Positions 48,460-61,190 of a DNA stretch of 64,000 nucleotides are shown piece by piece (position 1 is the stretch's first letter; every line of letters begins with the position of its first letter). A program made the position numbers and the translations under genes. The notes under the pieces were generated by a model. It was not told the DNA's origin. It searched no databases and saw only the letters and a program-made list of their open reading frames with translations. Origin of the DNA: Phoebastria nigripes (taxonomy: Eukaryota; Chordata; Aves; Procellariiformes; Diomedeidae); contig JAYKAV010002917.1 in the NCBI GenBank assembly GCA_035582835.1, positions 505,341 through 569,340 on the forward strand, in the 5' to 3' direction.

Positions 48460-51400
48460 CTGTATAAAGAAAGAAAAAGGTCACCTCATTGTTAATTGGT
48501 TGTCCATGTTGCATCAGCAATGATAACATATCTTACATCGAACTAATTGCCAGGCAGCAGAAGTGAAACATTTCTCTAGATTCCACAGTCTTGATTAGCT
48601 ATATTAGGTAATTAAATTATGTTAAAATATCATGTAAAGAAAAGATTCAAATCAAAACAGGAAATAAAAATTACTCACATAGAAAATATGTTTTTTCAGT
48701 TTGTATACATTAAGTCTTTTAAAACTATTAAAATTAACCTTAAAAGAACACTCAAGAATCTTTTACTGCAAATAGAGAACTTTGAGATTAATGATGTAAT
48801 TTATTAAAGAAATAATGAAATAAGGTTTTACATAACTAGGGAAAAAGTAAGTGGTTACCTACAACAGTAAAAGACTGAATTTCGTAATAAATAAGATTCC
48901 TCCAGTGCATTAGTATTCTAACATTTATTAAACAGCTTGACTTGTTTTGTAAGCATGTCCTTACCAGCATATTTTCATGTTACACTGAAACAAAACCTGT
49001 AATTTTGTACGCAATTTTTATTTCTTCCTCAAATCTCCTTGTGGAAGTGTCAGTAAGCTTTCAGTGGCAATCTTTCATTCTTTACACAGAACATTTCCAA
49101 AACAACAAAGTTCATATTTTTTTGTCCTAATAAACTGCTATTTGTCCCTGTGAGAGGTAGCGACTCCCATCTCCCACAGCACTGAGTGGCTAAGTAGCTT
49201 GTGAACTAGGTCCTGTTGAGTTCAATGGCATATTTTCATCTCCCCAGTTTGGTAGATTTCATCCACAGTTTGAAACATCAAGTAGATGTAAGAAATATCA
49301 CTGTTACAGTTACTTTAAAACAGATCAAGTATCATCTAGTTTACAGACAAATAAAGAAAAATACACAAGATCAAAAGCCATACAGAGCAACTCCTACAGC
49401 AAGAAGTTGCAGAAGCAATTTCATTGGAAGATAAACTTAATTTCAAATTATTTGAATGTTGAAGAAGATTTAGCTAATGTTATTATTTTCCAACTATTCT
49501 CAGCAGTGTTCATTCACCAGTAATCTGAGTTACAGTAGCAAGAAAAATTGCAAAGGAAAATCTCTCTAATGACTTGGACTCCAGAGATCCCAATAATCAA
49601 TGTCTTAAAGTCTTTAAAGTCTATTGAAATTAACCTTAAAACAAAACCAGAAACTTCACAGAGGAAAATAAATAAGTCATTAATTTTATAAATCTGTCTT
49701 AGGTGAGAAAAGAGGTCAGTAACACAATTTTACAGGTCTAATTCTATTCCCAATTCATTGTGTTTGTTGGCTGTGGTTAGTAGAGGTAGTTTAATCTGTG
49801 CAAGTTCTGAGGGACTTACTTCAGCTATTGTATGATTTATGTTACTTAGGGTGGAATCTCACATAAGACTGGTCTAAGAAAACACAGAAATAAAGAACAA
49901 AAAGGAAACCACAGAAGTTAAGAAGTTTTAAAAAAGAGAAACACTTTCAGGGAGCCAGCCCAGTTTTGCTGTAGGCAAAACTAACGCAACTGAGAGAAGA
50001 TAGTGAAGATGTTTTAGATAATATATTCAATGTAATATAGGGCAAGATTAAGGTAAGGGTGTTCTAGGGCCTCAGGGTAAAATTTGAGATGTTATATGCT
50101 AAAACACTGATAACTCTGGAAGAGTCTTAGAACTGGGGCATGGGGTTCAAAAGAGTTCTTACAATATGATCCTTCACTGTAATCCAAAGCCAAAACCAAA
50201 CAAAATCTCGTCTTCACCAAGCACTTGCTAAAGAAAGACATTCCTGCAGTCTGGCAATATGGTGTGAGTTTCCTGTCTTTTAATTATTTGCACTTGATAC
50301 AGTGAACATTATTAAAATGTAACTGTTATACTTTATGTGGATTAAGTACATAATACAGTCGAAGTTAATAGTTTAATTTTTACTTTGATTCCAGTGTATG
50401 TGACACAAATAGATAAATATACCCAGACAGAAAAACTCTGTGCAATAGTCATCCTCAGTCATCTTTGTCTTTTAGTTGAAATTAGGCTAGTTTAAATGGG
50501 CTAATTGTTGATGTTCTTGCCTTGTATTCACTTAATCCTTATTCATGAGAATTTTTCTTAAAAAGTGCACTAATCTACATATTCTTATGAAAATCCATGA
50601 CCCTAACATAGTAATACACTTTATTAATATACTTGATTAAGATCTCCCCAAGGGATCTGCTGATATAACAAAACATTACCTTGAAGCATCTTTAGCGATA
50701 TGGATATAAGGCACTCTGGCACCAGACCCTGGAAGATTGGGGTCTAGAAGACTGCAAGTTACCACCAGAGGAGTATAAACAAAACATCTCACAAATAGGA
50801 TCGGATTAGTCAGCCAAATCATGCTTTTTTTAAGCTCTACAATCGCTGAGGAACTGAGCTTAGTAGGCCTGTAGAAAGCAGCCGTTAAGATGGTATATTC
50901 AGAGAGTCAGAGTATTTTTAATAAATATCTATCATTATTAATGGTGTTTTAGCTGTTTCATGATGATATACCTAATGCAGCACAGACTAAAGCAGGGAAA
51001 ACAACAATCTCCTAATGAACTCTTCAAAACTTCAGAGAAATATCCGCAACAACCTGATGCAAGTTAGAATACATTACATTCAAGTCCTGCACCAGTACAC
51101 CACTTTTGACACCAAATTAATTTGACTAATTACTAAGTCCTGGGAAACAACTTGAGCTCAGAAGTTTAAGTTTTTTTAGTCTCTGATTCATTATCTCTGC
51201 AAGGTCTAACTCCTTTTTTCCAGGAGTTAATTCTTGGTTTACTATTACCTTTACTATATGAGAAAGACTTAACTACTTAAAAAGCAGAAAAAAATATTGC
51301 TTGACTTAAGTGATTAGCTTCAACTGGCAATTGTTAAGTACTGATGTGAAGAAGAAAAAAAAAAGGGAAAACAAAATTCAATAAAGTAGTACTTAGGCCA

Positions 51401-53591
51401 TCAAAACTATGAATATACAGTAAAGGGTTTTTTCCCTTCATTGAGTTACTTCAGGAGATCTATTCATATAAGGATCTTCATATAAGGAATTTTAAATATC
51501 CTTAGAAGAAAGTCAGTCATGCATACCTGACAAGCTGCTTGTCATCCAACAACAAGTAAACAGGATGCTTTATGCATAAACATTAGCATATAATGAAAAT
51601 AGATCCCTGAAATAGCATGCTGAAAAATTTCCATTATCCTAGAAATCTATACGATAGTGTAATGAAACAAATAAACAAAACCTTAAGCAGTTATTTTTGT
51701 AAACATCAGTTAAAGATCACAGACTATTTAGCAAAACAATAACTAAAAAGGAAAAACTAAAGAATCCATGCCATTCAGTACATTACACAGGCTGAGAGAT
51801 ATGAAATTAGACAAAAAGGGACATTACAAAAACAATTATACCAGAGCAGAACTAGATTCGATGACATTTCTGGGAAAACTAAAAAGATAATCATCAGTAA
51901 GGATATCAAGTTGTTAAAGGACAGAAGATTTGCATCTTAACTCTTAAATAAGTTGCAATAATTATTTCAGCACTAATTAAATTTTCATCACATGAAACAT
52001 TTGTTTGCTCATGTCTTCGTGTCCTAAATTACATGAGAGGCAGATTTTTCTGTTTATTAGAAATCAAAACAAATACTAAAAGTCTTTGGAAGAACTCTGA
52101 ATTTCATGCTCTGAATAATATCACAAGTCCTCCTGGTTTTAAAGCAAGCGTATATACTAGATAAGGATGACTTCTTGCCTGTCAAATCCCCCTAGATTAC
52201 CTTAATTTTAGTAGTTTTTTCAAAATCAAGACCCAGCCAGATTGCACTGTTCAGATTTTCATGTTGCTGGAAACATTTCACATTTTAACATATTTAAATT
52301 ACTCCAAGAGTAAGTAAGGGGGAAAAAAAAAAAAAAAGAAAAAAGATGTTCTTCAACAAGATCATGTTAATATGCATGGGGTTTTTTAAGTGACAAAATA
52401 AAAAATGATTAAAGGTTTGACCTAAGTGTAACTATATACAGTTTTCTTAAACATATATATGTATAAGAATATGCATATAAACAGAGAATGTCTAAACAGA
52501 GTTGTGTTCAAAAAGATTGGGAAAATAAGCAAAAAGTTTGAGTTTTCACCAAATTCTTGTTATCTATATGCTACTTCTTCCTAACAAAAATAGCGTTAAT
52601 GAAAACTTTTTCTTCCTATGTTTAGCATAATATCAAAGTTGTGAAGCTTCATAGAGCTAAACCCAAAGTTACTTCCAGGTTACCTGTAGCTGACACCTCC
52701 TATGGATATTTCTCTTTTGTGCGTTGACTTTTTGGATGTTTCATCTCTTTGGTGTGTTAATTAAAGTCAGGCATGAATACACTGTGAATAAAGTGAGTGA
52801 GATCATATCTGAAGCTTAAATGAATTAACCCTTAAAGCTTTGGTAAAATCCGTATCCAGATTTCAATAGTTCTCACAGTTTATTAAGTCCTGGATTTTCT
52901 GTCAAAAGTCTTAGAGCTCATACATCGAGGGGGTGCAGGTTAATCATAAAGCTAAAGCCAGAACCATAGACTCCAAAGTTTTGAAACTTCTTTATATCAG
53001 GAAGTTTCAGGCCCAGCAGTGTGCTGATGGTTTGGCCTCACATATTCTCTCATCATCCTGTGGTGCAGCAGAACCTGGAGGTAAAAAATGTGCAGTGCAC
53101 CCTGCAGTTTCCCAAAATGCATGCAACTGCATGCTATTTTGCTTTCCAGGTCATTTTTTATTATTGTATCAAACGAGAATGACTTTTCTGGCCAGCCATA
53201 CTCATAAAACAAACAAAAACATTATTTAAAAATTCAATATTTTTTAAAATTAAAAAGAATAAAGAATTAAAGAATAAAAGACTCTGCATCTCCATTTGGT
53301 ATGAATAAGTATATGTCCCCAGATGTGGAGGTATTTAATAGCAGACAGGACTGAGTTACTCCATCAGATGCATCTGACAGAGAGAAATGGCACTCTTTGA
53401 AAGTGTTTCAAAACATGATGCAATTTTGTCCATGTGAACCCCCTTTACAAGACATTAGAAATCCAAAACTACAGTTTGCAGCAATAAGAAGGGGGTATGG
53501 ATTCAGCTCATGGTTCTGCAGACCATTTCCCAGGTGAACTGTTTGGACAGGAGGTTGGACAGGACAACTCACTGAGTACCAATGACCACCC
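48460..53591. other. AT-rich sequence, no recognised gene
   Basis: Five kilobases without a supported gene. A minus-strand segment at about 48675-48775 has an acceptor (TCTCTATTTGCAG) and a GTGAGT donor with one open frame, but the peptide is Lys/Phe/Asn-rich and its phase does not fit the segment at 48459. An A run lies at 52323-52337. Confidence 0.4.
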
Positions 53592-54857
53592 TGTCATAAG
53601 TGAGTGGTTTAGAGGCCGCTTAAAGAATCACCATCAAAGGTATTAACAGAAGATAATTTTAATAGTAACTTATAAAAGCGCGACTTATTACTTACTACAT
53701 GGATAAAGTATACAAAGTAAAATAATTTTATACTTGAGCTAGAGTGATTTGTACAGAGACCGAGGATGAAAAGGCTAAGGGAGACCCCCCAGTTGAGTCA
53801 CAAGGTTCAGATTAGACCCGGCTGGATCTACCCCTAGTTCCAGACTTGGACAACGGTTTATGTCTAATACGAAAAGGATAAGGAGACCTTCCCATTGAGT
53901 CATGAGGCTCAGAGAAGACTCAGCTGAATCCACTCCTAGTCCCAGACTCGGTCAACGGTTTAAATCTAATGGGAGAAATATAAGGAATAGGAAAACCCTC
54001 CTGTTGAGTCATGAGGTTCAGAGTAAACCCAACTGGATCCACTCCTAGTCCCAGACTTGGTCAACGGTTTAAGTCTAAGGGTTTATGTCTAAGGGATTAT
54101 ATGTGTTTAGCAGCAGTCTAAGGTTCATTCAGAGTTTTAAGGTGGATCACAAAATTTTAGCAGCACTTAATCATTAACTAATTTAACATTTACAAANTAA
54201 ATTAGTAGAGTCTACTACAATCACNACAGTGACTTAATTACAGATTATGCTTACTATTAGTTCACACACACACAGAGAAATATATATAAATGTACAAAAG
54301 GTATACCTGTTAAAAATTCCCCTCGAGTTCAGTGAAGAAATATACACGTCAAATGTCTTGGCATTTCTCAACGAGTGAGCGTTGAGCTTCAAGGAGTGAA
54401 GGGTTTCAGCCCAGGTTCTGTCAGACGATGGTCCTCTGAATATCGCAGACTCGAGAGTTTGCGAGCTCTGAGAGGCATCCTACTCAGAGGGAGATGATGG
54501 GCACAGCCCGCTGCGGTCCAGGAGAGCTCAAAGGGTCTCACTTAGGACCACCATTTATAGGTTTGCAAGATGATTGGCTTTAGTCATCCATAAATTTCCA
54601 TCCTGGCCACAGTCCCAGGTGGTAATTACTAAAAATTCTTGAAGTTTTAGTGTTGTTCCACTTGAGCTACCACTCAGATAAGATGACACCTGGGCCAGGC
54701 AGTAGGAGTACGTTCCCAGCCTCAGCTATGCAGAGTTTCTGATACTGTCAAGGAGCGCTCAACTGCCAGAGCTAGTACACCAAGGCCAAGGTTTCACAGG
54801 AATTTCTGAGATCAACAAGTGGCCCAGGAGAGGTGGGGGTGAATGCAGCACCACACA
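53592..54857 (-). mobile_element. Solo LTR, second retroviral family (copy 2)
   Basis: The inverted counterpart of 35732-37129: read on minus it starts TGTGTGGTGCTGCATT and ends CACTTATGACA. TATA-like, GAGCTCTCCTGGACCGCAGC and TTCTTTAAGCGGCCTC blocks are conserved. It lacks about 16 bases near the 3' end that copy 1 has, and carries one more internal tandem unit. There is no adjacent primer-binding site, polypurine tract or retroviral gene, and no clear target-site duplication. Ambiguous bases lie at 54197 and 54225. Confidence 0.82.
53790..54100 (-). repeat. Three-copy tandem repeat inside LTR copy 2
   Basis: TTGAGTCA..AGG.TCAGA recurs at 53793, 53895 and 54004 (periods 102 and 109), each unit followed by a CCTAGT.CCAGACT.GG.CAACGG block. 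The first LTR copy has two units, so this block gains and loses repeats between copies. Confidence 0.88.
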
Positions 54858-57800
54858 TGCTCAATACAGAGTATAGCAATGACCTGCCTTCAGGAACCAG
54901 GTATGGTGAAGACCTGGTTTAGGCTGCTGCTGAGATTATAGAAAAAGAGGAAGACAGACATCAGTTTGTGAGTCCTGAGAAGGCCACTCTGTAGAGAGAA
55001 TGGCTTGGGCAAACTGTGCCAGGAGGATCTAACAGTTCTCTCAAAGACTTGAACCAAACCTAATCATACACAAAATGGAGGACTACTTGAAAGACTGTGT
55101 TCAGGCAATAGTTGCTTTTCACAGATCTGTAGCTCCTATTCCCTTAAAATAAAATAATAAACCCAACCTTATTTCAGAAGCATCTTAAACCTAGTCTTAA
55201 ACCTCTTAACCTGTCTTAAATCTCTTTCACATTGTTCTTGATGTATGAAACCACTGAAACAGCAGTCAGAAGGTAAAAGAATGGTCTAGAAAAAAACCAC
55301 AGCAGTCCTGGGAAGACGGTTTTGAACATCTATTTTCTCACACTTTATGGTCTGTGGTGAAAAAAAAGTTAGATTCAGTATCTGCATTGTGTAAGTGTTT
55401 CTGAGTGATTTGGGAACAGAGCAGTGGTCAGTCACCAACTAGACTGACAGATTTTTGAACCCCACTGCATTCAGTGATTGACTTCAGCCACAGTAATGAC
55501 ATTTTTGAGTGAAGCAAATTGCATTATTTCCTGAAAAGTAGGGGAAAAAAACAACATCAAAACAAAACCCACTTTAAAGTGTCTTTATCATAGCTCCTAA
55601 AGCATTTTGTCATGTAGATAACATGGAACACCCATATCAAGGAAAGTTTAATGGAGAAGCTACAAGAAATCCTTTGGTTTCCTTTCCTCTATCCTCCACA
55701 GACCTTCACTGGGTGTAAATTATGAAATCTGAAGGATACTGAAATAATATATTTTCAGATTTCCACTGTGTTACTCAGAATCACCATTGAAAAAATAACC
55801 AACTACAACAAAGAGAAGATTTTTTTGTATTATTTTCTCGACTTCTCTTCCACATTATTCAAAAGTTTGTCCAAGAAGCTGAGTAATTCTTTTGGCTCTT
55901 ACTGCTGGTAAAATTACTCAGCAACTCACAAAAATCAAACCCTGGGCTCTTTCACAGAGTCATCAGGAATTATAGAGGAAGATCTCCAAGACATTAAAAG
56001 AAAACAAAATACACAAGCAGTTGAAATATACTAAAAACCCAAAATATTTTGAGGTCGGTGCCACAAAATTTGCCCATCTGCTCCTCAGTCACCAGACAGG
56101 AAAATTGAAAAAGGCAAGCTCTGATAAGAACTGTAGCTGAGGACACAATTTTAATTAAACTATGCTTTTGAGCTTTAAACTTTAAAATATGTTTCCAGTT
56201 TTCTGCATTTTAGCATTCTATACACAGATGTGTATTAAGAGTCTGAAAATCAGATTTTTATGATACCTTCTCAACAATGACAAAGGCAAGAATTTCCCAA
56301 GACCAAGCACTAACACTGTAGCAAATACCAAAGAACCACACTTTCCGCTTAGAAAATGAGAGAGATTGACTTTTTAGTAATCCCATGCAATATGCATCTC
56401 TGTAGCAAGAGGGATATACTGGAACTGAAAAAGTAGTGTAAGTATATTTGCAGGACATTCATGAATCCTCTTTGACAATATTTCAAGTCATTTTTCAATT
56501 GTTAACCATGTTACTTTGTCAGCTCTGTAACAAAAAACTCTACAAATACCACTAAGACAAAACTCAAAACCACCAGACAATGTGGAACCACCCACATACA
56601 AATTGATACTTCCATGGAATTATGACCTGGCTTTTAGTGCCTGACAACCTTGCAAGAGGATGAATTGCTAATAATACCAGACACTGCTCTGAGACTTTCC
56701 TTTTAGCTCAAACAAAATCCCTGTAAGACTTCATTCCAAGCAAAGTTCAAATGCCAGCAAAACCTGCAGACTTTAATGACACTTGGAGTAAAAAGACTGA
56801 TTTAATACCACTGTGGGCTTCTACTATGTACAAGAGAACTCTCAAAATTATTTTATGTGGATTGCTAGCGTATTGCTAAGGGGCTTACAAGAAGCCTTGG
56901 TCATTTAGGGGATTTTGAGAAGTACAATCTTCATACAATATTATTAACTGAATCAGCTTTTGACGTTTTCCTAGAAGTAGATTAGGTACATTTTCCATTT
57001 TAGTCTGCAGTTTCATGCGGACAGAAAACTAAAACTCAGTGTTAGAGGTCATATTGAGTGAGAAGTGACAAGAGTTACATTTTAGGCGAATAATTCTCTC
57101 TTAAATACAGTGAAATATTAAACTAACACACTGAAAATATAAAGTCTAGAAAGGCAACCAGTATTAAACAATATATTACGCTCCCTCATCTGCTTGTATT
57201 TTACAAAACCCGATCCCTTTGTAAAGGGAAATATTACAACATTAACTTGCCTTTATAAAAAGTTTTACATGTATGATAAAAGTCACCAGAACCCAAACCT
57301 CAAGTGATTTAAATCTATCAGAAATTTCTGAAGCTGAATTATATAAAGCCCTCTTTACTCTTGTCCTAAGAAAGCTTGTTATATATTACATAGAAAAAAA
57401 AAAAAATGAGTAAACTTATTGGTTTTTTAAATTTTGATTTCCACAGAAGTAGCAACAATTACATTACTTTCCCCAAAGATATGCTTGCCTAAAATTTTTC
57501 TTCTAAACCTTTGTGTTTAGAATAAAGCTATCACAATGTACAAGGCTTACATAATGTGTAAGGCTGAGTCTGTTTCAGCTATGTACAGAGACAACACTTT
57601 ATGTCTGCAAAGCAAATATTTTGTTTTCCTCAATCCTCTGCTTGTCAGATGAAATGTCTATTATATTTCCAAAGGTCTTGACTGGAAGAAGGTGAACTTG
57701 GTGTTCTGTTTTTCATAGTCTTAATCCTGAGGTAAATTGATCTTCATTAGAACTCACACCTGCTTTTCCTTTCAGCTTACAGTGGATGTTTTCCTCAATT

Positions 57801-59111
57801 AACAAGGATAGACAGCTGCTGAGGTGGCTAACATCCAATCAGACAAAGAATCAGTGATTATAGAGCACTAGAGGAGGTGAAAAAGAAAGTGGTTTACTGG
57901 AAAAGAGTGACACCACCTCATCTCGTGCTCCTGCACAACCCATGGTATTCCTGCTGGTGGTAAATGCCTCCTTTGGAGAGTAGCTATCGGAGGTTAAGTT
58001 TTCACTGAGCATAATCTATTCTTTCAGAAAAAAACCTATCAATTATTATTTTTCATGCACAACCTAATTATGCAGAAAACAAAGAAAGAACTAGCCTACC
58101 TGGAACAGATACATAAGAGTGCTACTGCTTCCTACATGTACTCATTTCAGAATTGGGTCAGGTGTTTACTTGTTTGGGGTGAATTTCTAAGAAAAAGAGG
58201 CAACTAACTGTGTTATTTGGCATTTAGTTTTCAGCATAATTTATTGGATTACTATAGCTTGTGCTGTCACTCTAAGCAGAAACATATTCAAATGTTTCAA
58301 CTTTGTCCTTGGACTTTTACCACTCCCCACAAAAGATATGTGCTTGTGATGCCATAGGATCATGAGCAGCCATTAATTATGACAATTAAATTATCTTTTA
58401 TATGCTTAAGCACTTTCTGGTGTATTGAATACAAGTTACAGTTCAAAGAATATAATTTATCTTCCTTAGAGAAAAAAGTCTTCCCCATAAAATAACCTAT
58501 TCACATTTTTTGTGAACTGTGAGCTACAGACTACCTAAGCACAGCAGAGAACAGGTGACTGCACACTTTAGGTTCTTCTGTATAGTACGATAAGAAAAAA
58601 ATGTGAGATGGCATGTAGGACTTCAGGGTGAGTGACATATATGCGGGGCAAGATGCCTCCAGCACTAAAAAACCTCTGAAATTTCTTAATAAGTAGTAAA
58701 TACAAAGAAAATCATTTGCTAGCCCATGACATAATGAATTTTCTATTAAACTTCATTCTAGCAGAGAAACAGAAATCAACTGCTAAATTAAAATTAGTGA
58801 TTTCTTAAATACAAGGGATCCTGTCCAGCTTGTATTAAGTCCATGAGACATAATGAATATTACTTTAAATGACTAGTTTCACAGAGCTAATAAACCTATC
58901 AACTAACTTAGAAACTATTTAAAAAACAGATTGATAACAGTTTAAGCTTATATATGTACACACATCTTTTAGTAGAAATCCCCAAATTCTTAAAACTAGA
59001 AGGGAAGCAATTGTAATCATTAAGGGAAAAGAATTGTGTATGTTAATAAGTGATATATGTTTTACATATAGTAAACACCTTAAATATATAAGGAGAGGTA
59101 TCTTGAACTAA
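54858..59111. other. Unassigned sequence
   Basis: The first 260 bases are somewhat GC-richer; no retroviral internal sequence is recognisable there. The remainder is AT-rich with no supported gene. A minus-strand frame at 56258-56458 has no supporting signal. Confidence 0.4.
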
Positions 59112-59116
59112 TGAAG
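59112..59116. repeat. Left target-site duplication (TGAAG)
   Basis: TGAAG immediately before the LTR, repeated at 60235-60239 immediately after it. Confidence 0.75.
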
Positions 59117-59296
59117 TGTATTGTGTTTGCGTGGCAAGGTTTTGGTAGCAGGGGGACTGCAGGGGTGGCTGCTGTGAGAAGCTACTAGAAATTTCCCCCG
59201 TGTCCGACAGAGCCAATGCCAGCTGGCTCCAAGACGGACCTGCCGCTGGCCAAGGCCGAGCCCATCAGCGACGGCGGTAGCGCCTCTGTGGTAACA

Positions 59297-59304
59297 TATT
59301 TAAG
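59297..59304 (+). promoter_or_regulatory. LTR TATA-like box
   Basis: TATTTAAG, at the same place as in the copy at 24867-24874. Confidence 0.55.
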
Positions 59305-60048
59305 AAGGGGAAGAAAGTGCTGGGCGACAAACAGCAGCCAGAGAGAGGAGTGAGAATACGTGAGAGAAACAACTCTGCAGACACCAAGGTCAGGGAAGAA
59401 GGACGGGGAGGAGGTGCTCCAGGCGCCNCAGCAGAGATTCCCCTGCAGCCCGTGGTGAAGANCATGGTGAGGCAGGCTGTCCCCCTGCAGCCCACGGAGG
59501 TCCACGGTGGAGCAGATATCCACCTGCAGCCCGTGGAGGACCCCACGCCGGAGCAGGTGGATGTCCCCAAAGGAGGCTGTGGCCCCGTGGGAAGCCTGCG
59601 CTGGAGCAGGCTCCTGGCAGGACCTGTGGCCCCGTGGAGAGAGGAGCCCACGCTGGAGCAGGTTTGCTGGCAGGACTTGTGACCCCCCATGCTGGAGCAG
59701 TCTGTTCCTGAAGGACTGCAGCCCGTGGAAGGGACCCACGCTGGCGCAGTTTGTGAAGAACTGCAGCCCGTGGGAAGAGGCTCANGTGGGAGAAGTTTGT
59801 GGAGGACTGTCTCCCGTGGGAGGGACCCCGCGCTGGAGCAGGGGAAGAGCGTGAGGAGGAAAGAGCGGCAGAGACAACGTGTGATGAACTGACCGCAACC
59901 CCCATTCCCCGTCCCCCTGCGCGGCTCGCGGCGAGGAGGTAGAGGAAAATCAGGCGTGAAGTTGAGCCTGGGAAGAAGGGAGGGGTGGGGGGAAGGTGTT
60001 TTAAGATTTTGTTTTTATTTCCCATTACCCTACTCGGATGTGATTGGT

Positions 60049-60054
60049 AATAAA
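60049..60054 (+). terminator. LTR poly-A signal
   Basis: AATAAA, conserved with the first copy and followed by the GAGTCTGT.TTGCC(C/T)GTGA block. Confidence 0.6.
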
Positions 60055-60234
60055 TTCATTTCCCCGAGTCGAGTCTGTGTTGCCCGTGACGGTGATGGGG
60101 GAGCGATCTCTCCCCGTCCTTATCTTGACCCGCGAGCCTTTCGTTGTACTTTCTCTCCCCTGTCAAGCTGAGGAGGGGAGCGATGGAGCAGCTTTGGTGG
60201 GTGCCTGGCGCCCAGCCAGGGTCAACCCACCACA

Positions 60235-60239
60235 TGAAG
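60235..60239. repeat. Right target-site duplication (TGAAG)
   Basis: Matches 59112-59116 exactly. Confidence 0.75.
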
Positions 60240-61170
60240 TTACCTTTCTTCTACATTGGCACGGCTATTACTGTAGCAACCAGTCTGTCTGTCCAGACTG
60301 CAAAAAACTCTGCAAAATATTGAGGAGCATTCAAGCACATTAATAAGAAACATTAAAAGTTGAATATATTTTTTGTTTCCTATTCAAGTCCAGTTTCAAG
60401 GAACTCAGCTGACTCAGTTTATCAAGGAGCTTTTTTATGCAAACACCTCTCTGGGGAACAGAAATTTCCCAATAGAGAGCTTCCCAGTCTGGCATATAAA
60501 GTTATGACAAAGCATCAAGCTGCAGTAAAACTACATACACTGAGAAGAAAAGTAGATTTTAAGAAATTATTGTTTTTTTAATTTTTTTTAACAACAGAAG
60601 GCAATTATCCATTAGAACCATTACCTATGGAGTTTTTTAAATCAAGATTTTGTTGGAAAGACTCTAGTTCAAAAGCAGTATTAAACATGCAACAAGAATT
60701 GGGTCTTTGATTTATTATAAAAGAGATCAGATTACATGATCAGCATGAACTTTTCTAACTCGATGAAGCCATTCAGGAAAAAAAAATCCAAAACCAAACT
60801 AAAATACATTAAACCAGCACTGACAAATGCAGCCTCCATACTAATTTTCCATAATAGCTCTTCTTTATCATAATCGTTACACATTTTCTTGTTTATTTGA
60901 CATTATATATTTTTTAAGAGAATGAATTGGAAAACATGTAGGTATATGTATGTTAGCATTAGTTGTTGGAGAAGACAGTAAACTTTCTAATAAATGAAAA
61001 CAGAAAAAGCTTTTGATATGGATTACACTAAATGCAGCCAAAAATATGTTGAGGGTACGTGTAGTAGCATACATATAGCATATGCAAATACAGCATACTG
61101 GTAGTCTATCAGGACTTAAATAACATACATATCGGTTTACTGTAAGAACAGTTATAAAGCCAGCCAATTT

Positions 61171-61190
61171 AAAAAAAAAAAAAAAAAAAA
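61171..61190. repeat. Poly-A run (20)
   Basis: A homopolymer in intergenic DNA. Confidence 0.85.

Larger units (their letters stand above)
59117..60234 (+). mobile_element. Solo LTR of an endogenous retrovirus (ERVL-type, inferred)
   Basis: A 1,118-base element starting TGTATTGTGTTTGCGTGGC and ending GTCAACCCACCACA, with TG..CA termini and perfect 5-bp flanking duplications. Five bases is the usual length for ERVL (class III), 4 for class I and 6 for most class II; the family call rests on that. It has a TATA-like box, a poly-A signal and many intact CpGs (for example around 59925-59938), unlike the CR1-nested copy, which suggests later insertion. Ns lie at 59428, 59462 and 59785. The long proline/glycine-rich frames on both strands are composition artefacts. 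Confidence 0.9.

Noticed and set aside
52997..53090. Plus-strand exon-like segment between TTCTTTATATCAG and GTAAAAAATG
   Set aside because: Weak donor, unremarkable peptide and no neighbouring segments in phase.
37130..53591. Interval between the two second-family LTRs as a possible provirus interior
   Set aside because: The LTRs are in opposite orientations, there is no primer-binding site or polypurine tract beside them, and no gag, pol or env remnant lies between.
59185..60025. Long frames on both strands over the second LTR
   Set aside because: Composition artefact of a stop-poor, GC-rich LTR; the frames contain ambiguous bases and are not shared intact with the other copy.
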